From contig CM067298.1 of the NCBI GenBank assembly GCA_034231615.1, positions 20,093,478 through 20,157,477 of the forward strand: a stretch of DNA of 64,000 bases, written 5' to 3'. The notes beneath the pieces were generated by a model that was not told the origin of the DNA, did no database searches, and saw nothing but the letters and a program-made list of their open reading frames with translations. Made by a program: the position numbers and the translations under genes. Below are positions 58,406 to 64,000 of this stretch, piece after piece; position 1 is the first letter of the stretch; each line of letters begins with the position of its first letter. This DNA comes from Meghimatium bilineatum. Its lineage: Eukaryota > Mollusca > Gastropoda > Stylommatophora > Philomycidae.

Positions 58406-58560
58406 AGGGGTTGTCGTTAATTTACGTTGACATTTAGGAGAGGGGAGATTGTACTTTAGAATTAATTTATAGAATCATATTTTTTTAAACATGTTTGTTT
58501 TGTCAAACATCTAGTTCTCAGTGGTAATAGCCTTCCAGTTTATTGTTTATGTTTAATGCT
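58406..58560. mobile_element. MITE family 1, partial copy
   Basis: TTA precedes GGGGTTGTCGTTAATTTACG, matching the left end of 39142-39477. The right end is not recognised. Confidence 0.4.
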
Positions 58561-58564
58561 TGTT

Positions 58565-58920
58565 TGTTTATTTGTTTCTTGACAAAAGGTTTCCATTGGA
58601 AAGCAACATAGAATATGTCCTTGATCAGTTATTTGTTGTTTGTTATTTACAATATTTTACTTTTAGTAGTTTTTACTATTTATTACTTTTATTAGTAACA
58701 GCAGCATTATATTATCCTTTTTATTATGGCATACATAAGATAACGTATAATTTGGTGGTGCTGCTGTGGCATTTACCAGCTAAATATTTGGAATGTGTTA
58801 AGTGCAGCCCTGTTGATCTTTCTTTTTCTAAGCACTATTTTCAGCATATGAAACCACTCCGTATGATACCATAGAAATTGTTTGCACTCTTATATTTTTT
58901 GTAGCAATTCATATCAAACC
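58565..58920. other. No supported feature
   Basis: A 104-codon hydrophobic frame (58560-58874) lacks known motifs and splice support. Confidence 0.4.
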
Positions 58921-58924
58921 ATCT

Positions 58925-59028
58925 ATATTTGCTTCATAGACTACATCAAGGTATTTGACAAATGAAAGCATGAACAATTATTCGAATTACTTCAAGAAAT
59001 AGAACGAGATGGAAAAGACATCAAACTG

Positions 59029-59126
<98 letters not shown>

Positions 59127-60055
59127 GAACATACTGCATCAATAAGGTGTGAAAATAGCTACTCACCATACATAGAAACAAGAAGAGGGGTAAGACAATG
59201 ATGCATTTTATCACCAAGACTATTTAATATCTACACAGAGAAAATTTTTAAACATATTGACGGAATGCCATGATTCAAGATCACAGGAGGATAATAAACA
59301 ACCTGGGATATGCAGATGACACTTTTGTTTTAGCTGAAAGTGAACATGAATTACAAAGACTAATAGGTCAAGTCGATAAATCAAGTAAAGAATATGGACT
59401 GGATATAAACATCCATAAAATAGAAATAATGATAATCAACAAAGTCACAAAAAAACAGGTTCTAAACATAAAAATACATGTAAACTATAACAAGAAGAAC
59501 ATTATCAATATCCTGGACACATAACTACAAATGATGACAGATAGTAGTAAGAGTGAAACAAAAGTTAAACGGAGAATTGAAAAGGTTAAAAGTATTTTAA
59601 ATGACATGCGGAAAATATTGACACATAAACAAATTACAACTTAAAAATGAGAATTATAAAGTGCTACATCTATTCTATATTAATGTATGGTTCAGAAACA
59701 TGGACAGTAAACACACATTTAAAAGACAGAATTGATGCCTTTGAGATTTAATTATATAGAAGAATAGGGAGAACATCATGGAAAGAGAAGAAAACAAACA
59801 AAGAGGTTCTAACAATATTTAATATGAAAAAAAATATTAAAGGAAATAAACATCAAGCAAATAAAATATTTTGGACACATTAAAAGTCTAAAGTCTAAGT
59901 GAGTCTAATTGAGGCAAGCAAGACGTAGGTAGAGATACAAGTGAGAGAGTAATATCACAAGATGGACAGATTACAGTCTAGCAGAATTCACCACCAAAAC
60001 AAGAGACAGGGGATGTTGCAGTCAAATTTCGTTGCGAGACGGCACTTGATGATGA
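58925..60055 (+). mobile_element. LINE RT remnant containing a TA microsatellite
   Basis: Reads IDYIKVFDK, then the TA tract, then [54 protein letters not shown] (catalytic YADD, ~59310), LMYGSETWTVNTHLKDRIDA and EKKTNKEVL. It ends in a GATGATGG tail. Frameshifts throughout. The same 3' end lies inverted at 63085-63485. Confidence 0.9.
59030..59123. repeat. TA microsatellite inside LINE RT
   Basis: About 94 bases of alternating TA, between the recognisable LINE codons for KLI and YWEH. Confidence 0.98.
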
Positions 60056-60057
60056 TG

Positions 60058-60190
60058 GTGGTCTCACCAATGGCTCACTAGACAAACCAACCATGTAACA
60101 GAAAACATTAGTAGATGAGATGCCTTTATATTGAGGTTATCTTCTTATAGAAGCTTCATGGCACGCCATCTATACAATTCTGTAGTCGTA
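60058..60190 (+). mobile_element. Family E fragment, inverted
   Basis: TCTCACCAATGGCTCACTAG and GCTTCATGGCACGCCATCTA are the inverse of the right end of 50475-51085. It abuts the LINE tail. Confidence 0.65.
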
Positions 60191-60194
60191 ACCT

Positions 60195-60855
60195 TCGATA
60201 ACAGTTACCATGTTATTCCAGCAGATCGACGTTGTACTTGAACTAGTTACAGGCACGGCGTGGGTGGGCAGAACAAGAATGAAACCTGTCGCAAGAGCCA
60301 GAGTTGTGCCCTGATGTCCACGTCTGTTTCAGCGGCATTAGACTCGAAACACCATCGAGTCGGATGTCTGCTGAAATAGAGGGCGGAGCACTTATGGGAA
60401 TGCCCCATATGCTGTGAGGCCAGTTCCTAATCAGGAGAATCAAGATGATGGTGATAAAACCATATGATTGTTTGTACTAATATATGTTTTAGCACGTCAT
60501 ATAAAACCATACGAGTTGTTTGCCCTCATCTTAATGGTGTCTTTGTTTCAGAATAGTAACTAAAAAACCACAAAATAATCAATACGTTTGTTTGAATATA
60601 AATCTGTGAATGATATAGGGCGGTGTTGTAGTTAACACATTCAAGGCGCCCCATGTCAACTCACAACATTTAGACTGACAGTGTCGGTCTTAGATCACTT
60701 ACATAGTCGCTACAGCAGAGACGTCCATCCCAAATATAAAAGTATTTGTTAACTGTTGGGTAAGGGATTATATCCGCTTTTGGGAGGCAAGCTATTTAAC
60801 CACGAACAAGCCTCTACATTCTATATACTAAACTTCAATAACCAGTTTCAGGGGT
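60195..60855. other. Unassigned, with a GC-richer block
   Basis: 60240-60450 is GC-richer than its surroundings and ends in a GATGATGGTGAT run, which suggests another retroelement 3' end. No motif was identified. Confidence 0.35.
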
Positions 60856-60857
60856 AA

Positions 60858-61165
60858 CCCTTCTTCTTCATATGGTCTATGTCATGTGGTGGTGGTCATT
60901 GTGTCTTTACATAGCCTTCTGTTTCTTGTGCTGTCAATCATGTCCGATACCGATGTTCTCCCATGCCACAATGCTAGGTTGTCAAGCACATTCTCTATTA
61001 GTCACCCTCACTACTGTTCTTGCTCTTCGACTTGCCTACTGTTACAATGTATTCTATCTGTTCTCTTCTTATGATGTGAACAAAAAATGTGGACTGTCTC
61101 TTTCTGATGTAGGTTGCAGTGCTCTTTTTTAATTAACTAACCCTTTGAAGATATCTCAATTACGC
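60858..61165 (-). pseudogene. Truncated copy of the 16910-20710 LINE 3' end
   Basis: The minus strand shares GTTGACAACCTAGCATTGTG-like sequence, GGCATGGGAGAACATCGGTA and the GAAGAAG tail with 20450-20710. Confidence 0.8.
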
Positions 61166-61299
61166 CGTTTACCTCTACCTCGAATAATCCAACACGCTAG
61201 AAATATAGATGCTGCGATAACACAGGGCAAATGCGAATATAAACAGAAACAGGTGAGTGATAATGTTATGTTAGACCGTATTGTCATTAAAACATGGGA

Positions 61300-61515
61300 A
61301 TATAATATTCAGATCACGCAGGAAACAGATGAGGGAAGAAGAATCAGAGGAGTTGAAATATCATTATTATTAGACAACATCAAGGACTGGATAGGTCGGA
61401 ATGTCCCCCGAAACTTATTCGCATCGATGAAGATTAAAAAAACAACAGCCGGAGGACTGTGCATTGATGAATTCAATGTCGTACCCATACGACCATGGCA
61501 GGCTATGGGCTAATG
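61300..61515 (+). pseudogene. LINE ORF2 extreme C-terminus
   Basis: Reads DNIKDWIGRNVPRNLFASMK, and LCIDEFNVVPIRPWQAMG to a stop; same family end as 5480-5765. Confidence 0.65.
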
Positions 61516-61519
61516 GATT

Positions 61520-62210
61520 GGTAGATTCAGATCATCATGTCACAGATACCCTTAGAACCATTTACTAGGTTATTAAATAGAACTACTAATTTTAAGCTGT
61601 ATAGTGCCGAGAATGTACCCCTTATAAATTGGTGCCTGAATCCAATGTCACATCAGTATCTAACAAAAGTGCCATTGGATATCCAACATATGTGGGGGGG
61701 GGGGGGGTTCTATGACTTTGTTCTACCCCAACTTCACTTCGAAAGAAATCTAGAGTTAATAATAGAGGCACATGAAATGTAATTTCTTAGATAAGACTTT
61801 TTATTGCTTGGTGCTGTTAAAAAGAAATGAATGAACTCAAGCCAAATAATTGAATCTGTTTGCGACTGCCTTTGTGGGAAATCTTTTGAACTAATCTGAA
61901 ATGAGACTTGACAGATTGACACAAAGTGGATCAATCGTCTAGCCTACAACAGCTGTGTGAACCTCTTTGTTTATATTCGATTCAATGATCAAATGTAGAG
62001 ACAGAACGCCGCCTTTCAAATAAGGTTTTATGGTTCTGATGCAATATATTTATCTGGGTCAAGACGAGTGCACTGGTTTAGACATCAGAGAAGGATGTTC
62101 TCTTCACCTTATAGTTGAATCTCCAATCACACTGTTATACTGATGGTGCCGTCATATTTCTTCTCATTCTATTCAATGCCATGTATAATCGATTCGTTAA
62201 AGACTGTTAA
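61520..62210. other. No supported feature
   Basis: A 13-base G tract at about 61695; otherwise no exon or repeat seen. Confidence 0.4.
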
Positions 62211-62214
62211 ATTA

Positions 62215-62640
62215 TCTTCATAGTCGATTCTTAAGTCTTTCTATTGTCTTCCATCTGCTTTTGCTGTTAGGCGGCGCAGGTTTGGATGGCAATTAATTTT
62301 TGGGGTATTGTGCGTTTAATCACTTCATATGTAATAACATTGTGATGTCTTAGAGCGTTGGTATTTCCTTCAATCCACCGTCTTTTTGGTCTTCCTCAGT
62401 ATCGTGCTGTTTCCATTCCCATCTTGTGTGCTTTTGCTTCTGTCCAGCGTTGATTAATTCTTATTATGTAGTCGAATAATTTCAATCTATGTTTTTCAAT
62501 ATCTATAATATAATAGGCATGTTCTATCAGTCTTTCCGGAACGCTCCATAAATATTGCATTACGTCACGGAATTCCATACCACATTCAATCAAAATTATT
62601 GGTGTCTTGACGTTATTCAAAGCAGACGACATTTTTTTAT
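62215..62640 (-). pseudogene. LINE C-terminal fragment
   Basis: The minus strand reads HRLKLFDYIIRINQRWTEAK and GRPKRRWIEGNTNAL, homologous to 44470-44880. Confidence 0.75.
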
Positions 62641-63084
62641 ATAAATGTTATTGATGCGCTAACACGTAAACTTCTGTATCGGCTGTTGGTTAGTTATATT
62701 AAACACATTATATTTAAAATGTAGATATTATTTGCTTTAAATGATGAATGAAGATGATCCAATTGTAAGAAAGCGTCAAGAAACAAAAATAAGAAAAGCT
62801 AGATGGTTGAGTCGTCGAAGTCAAGAGTCTCTCACTCGAATGCTGTAGAACGTACATAAACTGAAAGAGAGATGCACAATTTGTTAAAGAAACGCTTAAA
62901 CAAATACAAACACGATTTGCTAAAAGGATGCTGATGTCCATCGGCGTGGATCTAAGCTAGAATCACCATCGCAAAGAGAAAATCGACAAGCTATGAATAG
63001 AGAATACCAACGTCGTCACAGACATCATGAAACTGTTGAGCAAACACAGAGACGTCGACCTGCAGATTCCGAGGCTCACTCATT

Positions 63085-63485
63085 GTTACATCATCATCAT
63101 CAAGTGCCGTCTCCGCAACGAAGGTTGGCTGCAACGTATCTCCAACATCTCCTGTCTCTTGTCTTGGTGGTACACTCTGCTAGACTGTAACCTGTCCATC
63201 GTGTAATGTTACTCTCCCACTTGTATCTCTGCCTACCTCTTGCTCGCTTCCCTTTGACTTTACCCTCAAGTAAGGTCTTCAATAAGGTGTCATGTCTTTT
63301 AATGTGTCCAAAGTATTTTATTTGCCTGATCTTTATTTCTCTTAGTAGTTCTTTCTTCATATTAAGTGTCTTAAGCACCTCTTTATTTGTTTTCTTCTCT
63401 TTCCATGAACTCATTGTTACAAATGCGTTGAAGTCAAGCAATTTCAAATGTAGCACCAAATTTTGCAGATGATCGTGTTGCTGCA
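63085..63485 (-). pseudogene. LINE 3' end with ATG/CAT-repeat tail
   Basis: The minus strand reads SSWKEKKTNKEVLKTLNMKK, IRQIKYFGHIKRHDTLLKTL, GKRARGRQRYKW and RDRRCWRYVAANLRCGDGT, then a GATGATGATG tail. It is the better-preserved version of the end at 59760-60055. Confidence 0.85.
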
Positions 63486-63689
63486 CATAACTGTGGAATT
63501 TTCGACATTATATGTCAATGTTATGATGCACAATTTTTTTTGATGTACGTCCTAACGATGGCGAGTTTACACGTTTTTGCCGAAAGGGAAAGATCATTGC
63601 TACCAAAGCCACAAGACATCCATGGTAATAAGCTGGAGTAGCCTATCCTGAGTTCCTGCGCTTGGTACTCTCTGATAATACACATTCTA

Positions 63690-63935
63690 AATGCATCAAA
63701 AGACAACAAATCAAAGGTTTTCACACGCTTCTAGACTACCAACAGATAGCATGCCACAAATGGCCATGACACACGGACATCATGGCTATAAATCTAGACC
63801 ATGTGAAATATGGATCACATATCACAGAAGTCACAGGAACAAGCTTACAAACAGCACACAAGTAGGCCAGCTCCAGAGAACTCTTCCAACCCTGACGCCG
63901 CAAGGCAAACAAGGGCCAAAGCGTATAGATAGATA
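63690..63935 (+). pseudogene. LINE family G, short 3' end
   Basis: CATCAAAAGACAACA, CTAGACTACCAACAGATAGC and GATAGATAGA tail match the 3' ends at 43140 and 55330. Confidence 0.8.
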
Positions 63936-64000
63936 GACGTCACCATCTAGACTATCATTTCATTTAATGATTTTTTTTCTGTAACGTTGATTCTTTAATC

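Noticed and set aside
58560-58874. Hydrophobic 104-residue frame as a membrane protein
   Set aside because: T-rich DNA gives hydrophobic codons by chance; no splice sites, motif or conserved start.
60872-61132. 86-residue plus frame with cysteine-rich hydrophobic sequence
   Set aside because: It is the antisense of a truncated LINE 3' end.

Overview
This is eukaryotic nuclear DNA that is AT-rich and gene-poor, with introns, GT-AG splice sites, tRNA-derived SINE-like sequence, non-LTR retrotransposons (LINEs), Penelope-like elements (PLEs), MITEs and many minisatellites. Nothing looks bacterial, phage or organellar. LINEs with endonuclease, reverse transcriptase and RNase H domains next to PLEs with GIY-YIG endonuclease suggest an invertebrate animal, perhaps a mollusc or other lophotrochozoan. 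That placement is an inference from the repeat content, not a proof.

Only two host genes can be supported. At 975-6434 (+) four exons join in perfect phase to give the last ~160 residues and stop codon of AP-5 complex subunit beta-1 (AP5B1), an endosomal adaptor subunit; its upstream exons lie outside the window. At 33955-34120 and 38155-38294 (+) two phase-compatible exons encode a membrane helix followed by a canonical EF-hand loop. I do not recognise this gene and could not find its other exons. A third candidate exon at 14212-14388 is weaker. These genes do not form a pathway or operon; they sit in a sea of repeats.

Layout. 1-7 kb: AP5B1 with a PLE, a pair of MITEs and two minisatellites in its introns. 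8.5-12.2 kb: minisatellites, including 37 exact-length 20-bp units and a split 24-bp array, with LINE fragments. 12.2-16.9 kb: a tRNA-derived SINE and PLE remnants. 16.9-23 kb: two long decayed LINEs in opposite orientation, the first split by a ~1.1 kb CAAA-tailed element with target-site duplications. 23-29 kb: microsatellites, minisatellites, an RNase H LINE fragment and a second CAAA-tailed element with a perfect 12-bp duplication. 29-33.9 kb: mostly unannotatable, with an antisense LINE. 33.9-38.6 kb: the EF-hand gene exons flanked by tandem repeats. 39-43 kb: a MITE with TTA duplication, a PLE and a third CAAA-tailed element. 43-50 kb: LINE 3' ends, inverted LINE copies and a large PLE inverted repeat. 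50-54 kb: a repeat-family copy and a 38-bp array with trimeric higher-order structure. 55-64 kb: LINE fragments and low-complexity sequence.

The distinctive signals are retroelement families without recognisable coding capacity, PLE 3' ends carrying a hammerhead-ribozyme-like core, and minisatellites that abut or contribute splice sites. No new multi-gene system was found.
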